From an uncultured Opitutaceae bacterium (GTDB taxonomy: Bacteria; Verrucomicrobiota; Verrucomicrobiia; Opitutales; Opitutaceae), in NCBI GenBank assembly GCA_903891325.1, contig CAITEC010000006.1, forward strand, positions 1-33,516: a DNA stretch of 33,516 nucleotides, written 5' to 3'. Both the position numbers and the translations under genes were made by a program. How positions within the stretch are numbered: position 1 is the stretch's first letter; the number at the start of each line of letters is the position of its first letter. Of the stretch, positions 15,951-24,772 are shown piece after piece. The notes under the pieces were generated by a model. The model saw only the letters and a list, made by a program, of their open reading frames with translations, was not told the DNA's origin and searched no databases.

Positions 15951-18314
15951 TTAGCGCGTCCGCTCCGATGGGAAGTACCAGGATCCGTGAAGCGCCCGCT
16001 CGACGTCGGCGTCGGTAAGCCGGTAGACGAGGATACCGTAATTGATCGTGTCGTCGGGCTCGCGGTGGCGGAGATAATTGGCCAGCCGCGCGAACCGGTA
16101 TTGCTGGAAGCGCCCGAGAAGCGACGACAGGGCGCCGATGTCGGAGCGACCGACGGCGGCCTTCCGATCGTTTGGGTCGGACGAAAGGAGGGGCTCAGCC
16201 TCCGCCTCGAGTTCCCGCCAGGCCGCCTCATAGGCGGAATTCCACGGCCCCCGGGTGTCCTCATAGTAGACAGGTTGCAGCATTGTCGCGCTGACCAGGT
16301 AGGACCCTCCCGTCAGCCGCAGCTCCCCGGCCTTCCTCAGGAAGACGGCGTAGACATCATTCCCGCTCTGGCCGACGCCGGCCAGGTCGAAGGTCGGCCT
16401 CTCCCGCTGGAGCCGGGCGACCTCCTCGTCCACGCGATCGGGCGGCACCTTGAGCACCTGGAAATCCGGCGCGCCGCGAAGGTAGGGTCCGCCGAACGAG
16501 TAGAGAAGGCGGGCGTCCACCTTATAATAGGAGGGACTGGCCTCGCCAAAATAGGATAGGTAATAGGGGCGGCCCTCGGGATGAGCATCGATGTAGCGGC
16601 GCGCCGCCGGCAGTTCCTGGCCCCAGTCGAGCGAGCTGTCCACCAGGTGCCGGTAGGCCTGGGACGGGCGGACCAGCCCGTTGAAATAGGCCATGTAGTT
16701 GGGAAAAAACAGGAATGTCTCGGCGGCGAGAAGCCCGAGAAGCCCGCAGAGCGCCGGACCCGCCCAGCGATTGGGTGCCGGGCTTCGCAGCCAGGCGGCC
16801 GAGGCCCCGCAGAGGATGAAGAGGGGCGCGTAGATCGGGAGCAGGTGCCGGTGGCCGATGTTCAGGTGGCTGGCGATCGCGGCCGCCCAGTAGACCGAAA
16901 GGAGCGTCCAGAGGGGCAGCGTTGGCTGGATCAACCGCCCGGCCGCACGCCACGCGGGGGCGCCCGGCGAGCGATACCGCACCCCCTTCCAGGAAATCCA
17001 ACCCGCGCCCACCGCCAGGATGCAGACGCCGAAGACCCCCAGGGGTGTCTTCACAAGGAAGGCATAGGGAAAAAATCCCGGCCATCCGGTCTCGCTGACC
17101 GAACCGTTCCAGAAGGCCCGGCGCGCCTGAGCTTGGCGCAGGACGGTCGCGAAGCCGTAGAGCCAGGCCTCCGGCAGGAGTTCGTGCCGCTTGAAGAAGT
17201 CGATCGCGCGGTCCGCGGCCGCCGGCGGCGGGCTGCGCTCGATCGCGTCGAGCAGGGAGCCCTGCGATGGCGTCAGGACGACCCGGCGAATCTCCCCCAG
17301 GGCGTCGATCGCCCCGTAGCTCCAGATGGGACGGACAACGCCGTGCGCCTGGAAAATCCGGGCGGCCCGCGCGAGCTGTTCGGGATTGAGCCTGAGTTCG
17401 CCCACAACTGCGGCCGGGTCGGGCCGGCTGAGTACGTATTCCCAGGGACCCACGAACCGGCACTGTTGGGAGGTGCCGGGAAAGGCGGAATACCGGAATC
17501 CGTAGAAGGCCCAGATGACCGCAAAGGCGACGAGGGCGTGGACCGCCCCGGCGGCCGCAATGGCGATCGCCCTGCCGGAACGGGAGGCGATTTCCGCGCG
17601 CCAGCGCCGGAAGGAAAGGGGAAGGGGGCAGCCGTCGCAGAGGCGGGTCGCGGCCAGGACGAGCATCACCGGCAGGATGAGGACAGCGGACATCTTTGAG
17701 ACAAAGAGACCGCCGAGGAGCACGGCGCTCCCGATGAGCCGCGGCGGCGTCACGCGGTGAAGGACCGCCCACCATCCCCAGGTCGCCGCCATGAAAAAGA
17801 GCGCGGCCGCGGCGTCCGAGGTGACCAGCGCGCCGTTGGCCAGGATCGCGGGGCTGAGCACGTAGAGAATGAGGGAAACCATCCCGCCCCGCGGCCCGAA
17901 GAGCCTGCGCGACCAGGCCCAGGTGAGCGCCCCAAGCGCGACGGCGAAGACTGCGCAGGCCGCGCGCGCCGACCAACCCATTGCATCGGCGTCGTTCCCG
18001 CTCTCGTAAAGCCAGGTGTAGCCCGCGGATGCGCTCTGGGAATTGCGCCAGTCGGCCGAGCCGGTGTCCGGCGGCCTGCAGGACCCAAGCGCCAGGGGCA
18101 GGCCGGCCATGCGCTCCGGCAGGTTGCCGTTCTCGGGATGGAGCGCGTAGTTGCCGTAGCGCCAAATGCTGAAGCCGGCGGTCGCGTGCAGCACCTCATC
18201 GAACCCGAGGCTTTTTTCCCGCACGCCGGCGACCATGCCCAGCCAGAACAGGGCAAGGATAGCGGCGGCCGTCCCCGGTCCGGTCAGGATCCGTTCCCGT
18301 CGGCTCTTATCCAC
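15951..18314 (-). CDS. PMT/GT39-type membrane glycosyltransferase
   Basis: 787 residues from a GTG at 18314, three bases after the stop of the upstream gene. The first helix (15-30) is followed by the extracytoplasmic acidic pair D39-E40 (GFDEVLHATAG) that defines the PMT/GT39 and ArnT-like group. About ten further helices run to near residue 550. NIGHRHLLPIYAPL and SSLDWGQEL are family signatures. A soluble C-terminal domain of about 200 residues faces the periplasm. It should transfer a sugar from a polyprenyl-phosphate donor to an extracytoplasmic acceptor. The acceptor is unknown; the preceding exported 234-residue protein is a candidate partner by position only. Confidence 0.85.
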   Translation of the reverse strand: MDKSRRERILTGPGTAAAILALFWLGMVAGVREKSLGFDEVLHATAGFSIWRYGNYALHPENGNLPERMAGLPLALGSCRPPDTGSADWRNSQSASAGYTWLYESGNDADAMGWSARAACAVFAVALGALTWAWSRRLFGPRGGMVSLILYVLSPAILANGALVTSDAAAALFFMAATWGWWAVLHRVTPPRLIGSAVLLGGLFVSKMSAVLILPVMLVLAATRLCDGCPLPLSFRRWRAEIASRSGRAIAIAAAGAVHALVAFAVIWAFYGFRYSAFPGTSQQCRFVGPWEYVLSRPDPAAVVGELRLNPEQLARAARIFQAHGVVRPIWSYGAIDALGEIRRVVLTPSQGSLLDAIERSPPPAAADRAIDFFKRHELLPEAWLYGFATVLRQAQARRAFWNGSVSETGWPGFFPYAFLVKTPLGVFGVCILAVGAGWISWKGVRYRSPGAPAWRAAGRLIQPTLPLWTLLSVYWAAAIASHLNIGHRHLLPIYAPLFILCGASAAWLRSPAPNRWAGPALCGLLGLLAAETFLFFPNYMAYFNGLVRPSQAYRHLVDSSLDWGQELPAARRYIDAHPEGRPYYLSYFGEASPSYYKVDARLLYSFGGPYLRGAPDFQVLKVPPDRVDEEVARLQRERPTFDLAGVGQSGNDVYAVFLRKAGELRLTGGSYLVSATMLQPVYYEDTRGPWNSAYEAAWRELEAEAEPLLSSDPNDRKAAVGRSDIGALSSLLGRFQQYRFARLANYLRHREPDDTINYGILVYRLTDADVERALHGSWYFPSERTR

Positions 18315-18317
18315 TGC

Positions 18318-19022
18318 TTATCTCGCCGGTGCGGCGGGGCCCTCGGCCGCGACAACGGGTACGTCGATCAACTGGGGGCGGCTTGACTGGGTACCAAAGA
18401 GCGAGGTCGCGCTTGCAATCAGGGTCGGAAGGACTGCGGCGAGGTGGTTGGCCTCGAGTTCCGTGCTGGCCCGGGTGCACCAGAGGACGACCTTCTTCTT
18501 CTGCGTGAAAGCGGTGAAATCGATCGCGGTCACTGTCACGTAGTAGCGGGGCAGCCGGGCGGCGTCATAGAGCGCGCCGACACTGGATGAGAACTTGTTC
18601 TCCTCCAGCTTGGAGGTGCCCATGACGAGCGTTTGCATCTCCTGCTCGTTTGCCATCGTGAGGTCGTCGTTGAGCGCCGGCGTCATGTAGCCCCACTGCA
18701 GGAGAAGGACAATCGGGGGGGGAGTCTTGCCGGTCGCCTGGTAGTGGTAGCCGCGTGCCGCCAGCGCCTTCGCGAGCAGGTGCTGGACATAGGGGGTCCT
18801 CGGGGAGGTCTCCCCGGCAAGCGGCGGCCCTGAAATCACGTACCCGGGCGTCTTGGCGTAGTAGAATACCGGCTTGTCCGCGGTCGGGACGGGCGTGTTC
18901 TGCCCCTCATCGGTGATGTCTGAGACGAGGGCGACGCGGATCGTTGATTGGGCCAGCGCCGGCGCGATGCCCATGACGAGCAGGGCGGCTGCGGCAAGGA
19001 GGGGTCGGACGGGGGAATTCAT
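18318..19022 (-). CDS. Exported protein of unknown function
   Basis: 234 residues with a textbook Sec signal peptide, probably cleaved after ALA at about residue 24 (GIAPALA-Q). The mature part has no family motif I recognise. Visible blocks are RVALVSDITDEG, the LLLQWGYMTPALNDD stretch, and YYVTVTAIDFTAFTQKKKVVLWCTR, which suggests a mixed alpha/beta domain. The C-terminal tail is rich in alanine and proline. It heads a probable operon: only three bases separate its TAA from the glycosyltransferase GTG. The 93-base gap upstream is shared with the divergent DUF2127 gene. A role in the same surface pathway is a guess from position. Confidence 0.75.
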   Translation of the reverse strand: MNSPVRPLLAAAALLVMGIAPALAQSTIRVALVSDITDEGQNTPVPTADKPVFYYAKTPGYVISGPPLAGETSPRTPYVQHLLAKALAARGYHYQATGKTPPPIVLLLQWGYMTPALNDDLTMANEQEMQTLVMGTSKLEENKFSSSVGALYDAARLPRYYVTVTAIDFTAFTQKKKVVLWCTRASTELEANHLAAVLPTLIASATSLFGTQSSRPQLIDVPVVAAEGPAAPAR

Positions 19023-19080
19023 GCTGGAATCATGACCGATACCCGCCTTGGGAGCGACTCTGAATATTAGGGATAATTCT

Positions 19081-19110
19081 TCGACAAAAAATGCGTAGAC
19101 CGGCTACAAT
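19081..19110 (+). promoter_or_regulatory. Sigma-70-like promoter before the DUF2127 gene
   Basis: TCGACA (19081-19086) and TACAAT (19105-19110) are spaced by 18 bases, and each matches the consensus at five of six positions. Transcription would start at about 19116-19118, essentially at the GTG start of the gene. This implies either a leaderless message or use of the later ATG at 19158. Confidence 0.45.
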
Positions 19111-19115
19111 GGGGT

Positions 19116-19598
19116 GTGGATAAAGAAAGCCCAGCACCCCGCGCGAAGAACCCCGGCATGCGGGTCATCGCGGTGGTCAAGTTCCTGAAGGCGCTGCTCC
19201 TCACCGGCCTTTCCCTGGGTCTGTTCCGGTCGATCAACCACGACCTGGGCGAGACCATGCGCACGTTCGCCGTCCACTTCCGGATCGACCCGGAAAGCCG
19301 GATATTCCGGGCGGTCCTGGTCAGGGTTGCCAACGTGGATCCGCGGACCCTCAGGACCTACGGGCTGATAACGCTCCTCTTTGCGGCCGAGCTTTGCGTC
19401 GAGGGTGTGGGCCTGTGGCTCGACCAGGCCTGGGCCAAGTACATGGTCGTGATCGCGACAGCCGTGTTCATCCCCGAAGAGGCCCGGGCCTGCGTCACCG
19501 GTTTCACCTGGGAAAAGGCCGTGATCCTCGTCATTAACGCGGCCGTGCTGATCTACGTCTGCCGGGTCCTTCTTCATCGAAAGGCCCCGAAGGCCTGA
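19116..19598 (+). CDS. DUF2127 family membrane protein
   Basis: 160 residues from a GTG at 19116; the ATG at 19158 (MRVIAVVKF) is a good alternative and fits the promoter position better. The pattern is typical of DUF2127. An amphipathic opening RVIAVVKFLKALLL leads into the first helix. A soluble loop follows with DPESRIFRAVLVRVANVDPRTLR. Three further hydrophobic stretches are YGLITLLFAAELCVEGVGLW, WAKYMVVIATAVFIP and AVILVINAAVLIYVCRVLL. Members are predicted inner-membrane proteins with no established function. The next gene lies 55 bases downstream on the same strand. Confidence 0.85.
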   Translation: MDKESPAPRAKNPGMRVIAVVKFLKALLLTGLSLGLFRSINHDLGETMRTFAVHFRIDPESRIFRAVLVRVANVDPRTLRTYGLITLLFAAELCVEGVGLWLDQAWAKYMVVIATAVFIPEEARACVTGFTWEKAVILVINAAVLIYVCRVLLHRKAPKA

Positions 19599-19653
19599 GC
19601 TGGATCGGCCAAAACGCACTCGCCGCCGGGGATTCATCCGGTTAGGTCGAGGC

Positions 19654-20955
19654 ATGGAATCTGAAGACCAGATGCCGGGCCTGCTGGAACGCCTGAAGGC
19701 GGCGCGCGAATTCCTCGACCGCGGGGACTTGCAGGCCGCCATGGCCATCTACGAGGACGTGCTGGCGACGGACGGCGACGACGCCGACGTCCTGGAGGCC
19801 GTCTCAGGGGATCTTGGATCGACCGGGAACATCGCGCCCATCGTCGAGCTGATCGCCCCCCGGTACGTCGCCGAGAGGCACGGCCCGGCCGCGGGCCTGA
19901 ACCTGCTCCAGGCCTACCTGGCCCTGGGCGACCCCGACGGCGCGCGCCACGTCCTGGATGTGCTGGCCGCGCTCAATCGGCCCGAGCTGGAGGAGCGGCT
20001 GCTGGGGTTTGGCGCCGCGGTCTCGAACCTTCTTGAGACGGGCGAGGCCGCGGGCATTCCCGGCGCGCGCCCGGCCGCCGCCTCATCCTCGTCCGGGACG
20101 GCGGTGAGCATCAGCAAGCCGGCGTGGTTTTACGGGCTCGAGCCCCTGGCCGGGCTCATCCTGCCGGAAAAATTGGGCAATCTGCGGCGCATCGCCTTCA
20201 CGCAGCTCGCCCTGCCGGGGGCGTATCCGGACGTGGTCGCGGCGATGGGGAAGCCGGAGGACGAGGCCGGGCGCCTCTCCCGCGCGCTTCCGGCGTGGCT
20301 GGCGGAGGCGTTCCACTATTCGGCGCAGTACGCGCCGGTCGCCGCCTATGCGATCGCCAACAAGGCGGATGGATCCCGGCACCCGGTCCTCTTCGACTCC
20401 GACTGGACGGTCGAGAACCTGCGGCAGCTCGTGAAGACCTCGAGCGAGGGGCTCGACTACATTTTCACCGGGTTCCTGACAAGGGAGGGCGGCGGATGGG
20501 CGCTGACGCTCCGGCTGTGGGAGGCGAGGAAGTTCCGCGAGCGCCGGCAGTTCATGGCGCGGTGGACGCCGGAGACGGCCGATGTGGCGCTTGCGGGCTT
20601 CCGCGACGAGCTCTGCCGCTTCATGGAGTCCCGCCCGCTTCCCGCCCCCGGGGGCGGGGTCGGCCGCCCTTCCGGGTCCCCCCTGGCCTGGCTCGAGGTC
20701 CTCGGCGCGTCGCTCGGGCTTTTCCTGGCCGGCAAGCAGCTCGCGCCGGCGGCCCTCCTGGGCCCGGTCGGGCCGGCGCTCCGGGAACTTGAGGCGATGG
20801 CGGCCGCAGACCCGGTCGCTGCGCTGGCCTGGCTCACGACCGACGCGCGGGTTCGCGAGCTGGGGATCGACCGCGGCGGCGCGGCGGAACGGACTGCGCT
20901 GGCCGATCACCCTGTGGTCGCGCAGGCGCGCCGGCTCCTGGCCGGCGCAGGCTAG
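19654..20955 (+). CDS. TPR-like protein of unknown function
   Basis: 433 residues with an ATG preceded by GGTCGAGGC. The N-terminal ~120 residues are helical with tetratricopeptide character (AREFLDRGDLQAAMAIYEDVLA; LLQAYLALGDPDGARHVLDVLAAL). A low-complexity Ala/Ser linker (about 137-150) follows. The large C-terminal domain (about 155-433) contains KPAWFYGLEPL, the AEAFHYSAQYAPVAAYAI stretch and GLDYIFTGFL; I cannot assign it. There is no signal peptide or membrane span, so it is probably a cytosolic scaffold. It ends tail-to-tail with rlmN, the two genes sharing the bases of a CTAG for their TAG stops. Confidence 0.72.
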   Translation: MESEDQMPGLLERLKAAREFLDRGDLQAAMAIYEDVLATDGDDADVLEAVSGDLGSTGNIAPIVELIAPRYVAERHGPAAGLNLLQAYLALGDPDGARHVLDVLAALNRPELEERLLGFGAAVSNLLETGEAAGIPGARPAAASSSSGTAVSISKPAWFYGLEPLAGLILPEKLGNLRRIAFTQLALPGAYPDVVAAMGKPEDEAGRLSRALPAWLAEAFHYSAQYAPVAAYAIANKADGSRHPVLFDSDWTVENLRQLVKTSSEGLDYIFTGFLTREGGGWALTLRLWEARKFRERRQFMARWTPETADVALAGFRDELCRFMESRPLPAPGGGVGRPSGSPLAWLEVLGASLGLFLAGKQLAPAALLGPVGPALRELEAMAAADPVAALAWLTTDARVRELGIDRGGAAERTALADHPVVAQARRLLAGAG

Positions 20956-22010
20956 ACCCCCGCGGCGCCGGCCAGCTGACCGCAGCCGGCCGCTATGTCG
21001 ATCCCGCGGCGCTGGCGAACGGTGCTGGGCAGCGCGAATTCGTCGGCGAGGATCTTCTGGAAATGGCGGGCCGCCTCCCGACCGGCGGGCGCGCCGCCGT
21101 AGCCCGCGGTCGGGTTCAGCGGAATCAGGTTCACCTGCGCGCGCGTGCCCTTCAGGAGGCGCCCGACGGCGCGGGCGTCCGACTCCCGGTCGTTTTTCCC
21201 CTCGATCAGGGTCCACTCGTAGAAGATCCGCCGGCCCGTCCTCTCGCTGTAGTGGCGGCACGCGCGCATCAGCTCGTCGAGCGGCCATTTCCGGGCCGGG
21301 GGCACCAGGGCGGCGCGCTCCTCCTGTGTCGCCGCGTGCAGCGAGACGGCGAGGTGCACCGGCCGGGGCTCCGAGGCGAGCCGGATGATCCCCGGCACGA
21401 TCCCGACGGTGCTGAGGGTGATCCGGTCGGATCCCAGGGCAAAGCCGGCCGTGTCGCGCATGATTTCGACGGCCCTCATGACCGCATCGTAGTTGAGCAG
21501 CGGCTCGCCCATGCCCATCAGGACGATGTTTCGAAGCCGGGACTGCGGGTCGTCGTCGCGCCGCGGCTGGAGCGCCCGGGCGACGTGGACGGCTTGGGCG
21601 ACGATCTCCCCGGCGGTCAGGTTGCGCTGGAAGCCCATCTGGCCGGTTGCGCAGAAGACGCAGCCCATCGCGCAGCCCGCCTGGCTGCTCAGGCAGGCGG
21701 TCACCCGGCCGGTGAAGCGCATGAGGACGGTCTCGACCACGGGCTGGCCGGCGCCGGCCAGCGCGAGGAGAAATTTCCGCGTGAATCCGTCGCTGGAGTG
21801 CATTTCCCGGGCGACCCGCGGAGGCCCAAGGGTGGCCTCCGCCGCGAGGCGGGCGCGGACCCGGGCGGGCAGGTCGTCCATCGCGTCGAAGGACGCGGCG
21901 CAGCGCAGATAGAGGTGGTACCAGAGGCGGTCGGCGTGGACGGGGCTGAGCCGCCAGCGCGAGAACTGGACGCGGATCTCGTCGCGGGTGAGACCGTGCA
22001 GATCAAGCAT
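20952..22010 (-). CDS. rlmN: 23S rRNA (adenine2503-C2)-methyltransferase / tRNA m2A37 methyltransferase
   Basis: 352 residues from the ATG at 22010. It is a radical-SAM enzyme with the 4Fe-4S motif C113-x3-C117-x2-C120 (CAMGCVFC). GMGEPLLNYD is the family's SAM-binding motif, and the C-terminal C343 (DIAAGCGQLAG) is the methyl-carrying cysteine. An N-terminal HhH-like accessory region (LHGLTRDEI...) is present. It methylates C2 of A2503 in 23S rRNA and A37 of some tRNAs, supporting decoding accuracy. Its first eight bases overlap the end of the GH88 gene, so it is likely translated from a shared mRNA. A longer in-frame start at 22142 would read through the GH88 coding sequence and is rejected. 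Confidence 0.95.
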   Translation of the reverse strand: MLDLHGLTRDEIRVQFSRWRLSPVHADRLWYHLYLRCAASFDAMDDLPARVRARLAAEATLGPPRVAREMHSSDGFTRKFLLALAGAGQPVVETVLMRFTGRVTACLSSQAGCAMGCVFCATGQMGFQRNLTAGEIVAQAVHVARALQPRRDDDPQSRLRNIVLMGMGEPLLNYDAVMRAVEIMRDTAGFALGSDRITLSTVGIVPGIIRLASEPRPVHLAVSLHAATQEERAALVPPARKWPLDELMRACRHYSERTGRRIFYEWTLIEGKNDRESDARAVGRLLKGTRAQVNLIPLNPTAGYGGAPAGREAARHFQKILADEFALPSTVRQRRGIDIAAGCGQLAGAAGV

Positions 22011-23421
22011 CAAAGAAGGCGTAGTACTTTTCCTCCGAGAGCCGCTGGACGAGCAGCGCCAGCTCGAGCCCATGGTAGTCGCCCCACATCGAAGACTCCC
22101 CGCAGGGGACCGAGCGGCCCCGCGGGACGTAGTCCCATCCATTCGGGCGGTGGTAGACGCTGTGCAGGAGCAGGCCCTGGTGCTTCCGCGAGGTGGACAG
22201 GTAGGGCTCGGCGAAGAGGGTGTCGGCGATCGTCAGCCCCGCCTGGAAATACCGGCGGCCGGCGGCCTTTGCCCCGCTTGCGGAAAGCCAGCGACCGAGC
22301 CGGAGGAAGCCCTGGGCGGCGATTGCAGCCGCGGAGCTGTCGACCGGTTCGAAGTCGTTGAAGGGATCGGCGGGCTTCCGTGTGAAGTCGCCCAGGCGGT
22401 GGGTCTCCAGCGCGCAGCTGTCCCAGTAGGGAATGCCGTCGCGGGCGGAATAGCCGTCGATATAGTAATCGCCCGCCGCCCGGGCGGTTTCCAGGAGAAG
22501 GGAGGTGACTGCCCGCCGCCCCCCCGCCCCGGAGAGTTCCGCGTCCTTCACCGTGTCCAGGAACTCGAGCTGCTCGGCGCAGCCGCAGATCACCCAGGCC
22601 GCTCCCCGGGTCCACGTCGTGAAGGGCGAGTAGCCCTGCTGCGTGCTCGGGCAGCGGAACTGGCCGTCGTTGCGGTTGAAGATCGACTCGTGCGCCACCC
22701 GGCCGCGCACGTCATAATGGTCCCGGCCGGTTCCGAAGAACACGTTGAAGCGGGCGGTGGTGGCGGCGTGCTCGATCGCCCGGTGGAGAAGGTTGATCCG
22801 GCGGTCGCCCTCGCCCATCAGCGCGTGGCCGAGCTGGTGCGCAATGACGAGCACGCGCAGGGACCGCATCGTGTCGGCGAAGAGGGACTGGGGCCCGTTG
22901 AACGAGTAGAGGTAGCCCCCGGGGACGACGCCCACTCCCTTGCCCGACGGCGGGGTCCAGGGGTCCCGGCAGGCGGTGGGCGCGTGCCGCGCGGCCTGCA
23001 CCGCCCCAGAGACCTTGAGCGCGAGCTCGGTGAAATTCAGGTCGCCGGCGTCGGGAGCCCGGCCCTGGAGAATGAGGCGCCGCAGGTTTCCGTAGGTGGA
23101 GATGTTGTTGAACCCGTGGTCGTGCACGCCGGTGTGCGAGACGTGCGAGGCCATGAACCGGATCGTCTTCTCGCGCGCGAGCCGGAACGAGGCGGCGTCA
23201 CCCGTCGCGTCGAAGTGAAGGAAGCCCATGCCGAACTGGAACCCCTGGGTCCATTCCGTCCATCCCCGCGAGGTGTAGCGGCCGCGCACGGTGAAGACCG
23301 GGGTGCCGCGGGAGGGATCCCAGGACGCGTCAAGGTCCCGGATCTTCTCTCCGGCCAGCGCGAAGACGCGCGCGACCTTCCTCTTCAGCTTGTGGGGAGT
23401 CAGTGAGGGGTTGATTTTCAT
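22003..23421 (-). CDS. GH88 unsaturated glucuronyl hydrolase-like protein
   Basis: 472 residues from the ATG at 23421. The fold is an (alpha/alpha)6 barrel of glycoside hydrolase family 88. The two family aspartates fit D101 (GVHDHGFNN) and D183 (SLFADTMRSL). YSPFTTWTRGAAW (264-276) and DSSAAAIAAQGFLRLG are family signatures. Known members remove the unsaturated uronic acid left by polysaccharide lyases on chondroitin, gellan, xanthan or similar oligosaccharides. There is no signal peptide, so it should act in the cytoplasm on imported oligosaccharides; no lyase or transporter is nearby. The gene starts 17 bases after the M20 peptidase stop and overlaps rlmN by eight bases. An apparent longer frame to 24774 only shadows the peptidase gene. 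Confidence 0.82.
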   Translation of the reverse strand: MKINPSLTPHKLKRKVARVFALAGEKIRDLDASWDPSRGTPVFTVRGRYTSRGWTEWTQGFQFGMGFLHFDATGDAASFRLAREKTIRFMASHVSHTGVHDHGFNNISTYGNLRRLILQGRAPDAGDLNFTELALKVSGAVQAARHAPTACRDPWTPPSGKGVGVVPGGYLYSFNGPQSLFADTMRSLRVLVIAHQLGHALMGEGDRRINLLHRAIEHAATTARFNVFFGTGRDHYDVRGRVAHESIFNRNDGQFRCPSTQQGYSPFTTWTRGAAWVICGCAEQLEFLDTVKDAELSGAGGRRAVTSLLLETARAAGDYYIDGYSARDGIPYWDSCALETHRLGDFTRKPADPFNDFEPVDSSAAAIAAQGFLRLGRWLSASGAKAAGRRYFQAGLTIADTLFAEPYLSTSRKHQGLLLHSVYHRPNGWDYVPRGRSVPCGESSMWGDYHGLELALLVQRLSEEKYYAFFDA

Positions 23422-23438
23422 CGGTTGAAAGCGTCTCC

Positions 23439-24680
23439 CTAACCGCCGAATGTCGTCAACAGCGCGGCGTAGGTCTTTGCGCAGGCAGCCAGCTCGCGCA
23501 CGCTCGTGCGCTCGTCGACCCCGTGGATGTCGAGTCCCACGGGACCGTACCCGACCGTGGGGATCCCGAGCTCCCTGGCGAAGAAATACATGTCGTTGAA
23601 CCCGGTCGAAACCCGGAAGGCGGTCGGCGTCCGGCGGACCCGGCGCACGCTGGCGGCCACCGCGGCGAAGAAGGGCTGCCCGGGGTCCTGGTAGCAGGCA
23701 AAGTTCTCGGAGATCTTTGAAACGCTGATCCGGCACCCGGGGATCCGGCGCGCGGCCGCGGCGAGGAACGCCCGCAGGTCGCGCTCGGCGGCGGCGTGGT
23801 TTTCCACGGCCAGGACCCGGCGGTCGATCGTGAACGAGCCCTGGGCGGGCACGGTGTTGACCTTGGCCCCGTCCCCGCAGGCGAAGACGCCACCCACGTT
23901 GAGGGTCGGCCGCATTGTCCGGCCCTCGGGCGTGACGAAGGATCGGCGGGCGAGCTCCTTCTTGTAGGCCCCCAGCGAAAGTACCAGGGCCGACATCTTC
24001 TCCAGCGCGTTGATCCCCTTCTCGGGGATGGACCCGTGGGCGGCCCGCCCGTGGACCGTCACCTCGAGCCAGACGACGCCGTTGTGCCCGCAGCAGATCC
24101 GGTTGCCCTCGCCACCTTCCATCACGACCGCGAAGTCGGGCTTGATCGGGGCGTGGCGGACGAGCCAACCGCTGCCCAGGCTCGAGTCGGTCTCCTCGTC
24201 GGCGGTGAACGAGACCTCCAGGTTGAGCAGCGGCGCCATTCCCGTCGCCCGCAGCGCCTGGATGGCCGTCAGCAGGCTGGCAATCGAGCCCTTCATGTCC
24301 GCGGTCCCGCGGCCGAATACCCAGCCTCCGCTGACCGCGCCGGTGAACGGGCCGCCGTGGCGCCACTTTCCGGATGCCGGCACGACATCGTAGTGGGCGT
24401 TGAAATGGATCGTCTTGCGCGCCCCCGGCGCGGCGAGGGTCCCCAGCACGTTGTAGCGCGGGTACTTCCACAGCGCCGACGGGAGATTGCGCCGGGCGAG
24501 GGCGTCGCCGACGCGGATCCGCCGGGTCCGCAGCCCCAGGCCCGAGAGTTCCCGGGCGAGAAGCGCGGTCATCTCCGCGTAGCGGTCCCCGGGCGGGTTC
24601 ACCGTCGGTATCCGGACAAAGGACTGCAGGCGCCGGACGAGCAGGGCGGTGTTGCGATCGATGTATTCTGAAGGAGACAT
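23439..24680 (-). CDS. M20-family zinc metallopeptidase/deacylase
   Basis: 413 residues of the ArgE/DapE/ACY1/CPG2 group. Metal ligands are visible as H96 and bridging D128 (GRGTADMKG), with E163 next to catalytic E162 (DEETDS), E188 (VVMEGG) and H386 (GLDIHGVDE). D98 in NAHYDVVP assists. The lid domain occupies about 200-310 (HGRAAHGS). Substrates in the family are N-acyl amino acids, dipeptides or succinyl-diaminopimelate; residues alone do not choose among them. It is cytosolic. It is the first gene of the operon with GH88 and rlmN, and diverges from pdxH across 92 bases. Confidence 0.9.
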   Translation of the reverse strand: MSPSEYIDRNTALLVRRLQSFVRIPTVNPPGDRYAEMTALLARELSGLGLRTRRIRVGDALARRNLPSALWKYPRYNVLGTLAAPGARKTIHFNAHYDVVPASGKWRHGGPFTGAVSGGWVFGRGTADMKGSIASLLTAIQALRATGMAPLLNLEVSFTADEETDSSLGSGWLVRHAPIKPDFAVVMEGGEGNRICCGHNGVVWLEVTVHGRAAHGSIPEKGINALEKMSALVLSLGAYKKELARRSFVTPEGRTMRPTLNVGGVFACGDGAKVNTVPAQGSFTIDRRVLAVENHAAAERDLRAFLAAAARRIPGCRISVSKISENFACYQDPGQPFFAAVAASVRRVRRTPTAFRVSTGFNDMYFFARELGIPTVGYGPVGLDIHGVDERTSVRELAACAKTYAALLTTFGG

Positions 24681-24772
24681 TGAAATCCGGAGGGGAAAAG
24701 GACGGTGGGCGCGCTAAAATTGGATTTTGGGGGTGGACGGGGCCTATGCGAGTGCCTTTTCTCGGGATTGCC

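Noticed and set aside
20952-22142. A longer rlmN frame starting at 22142
   Set aside because: The added 44 codons overlie the GH88 3' end and do not match the family N-terminus (MLDLHGLTRDE).
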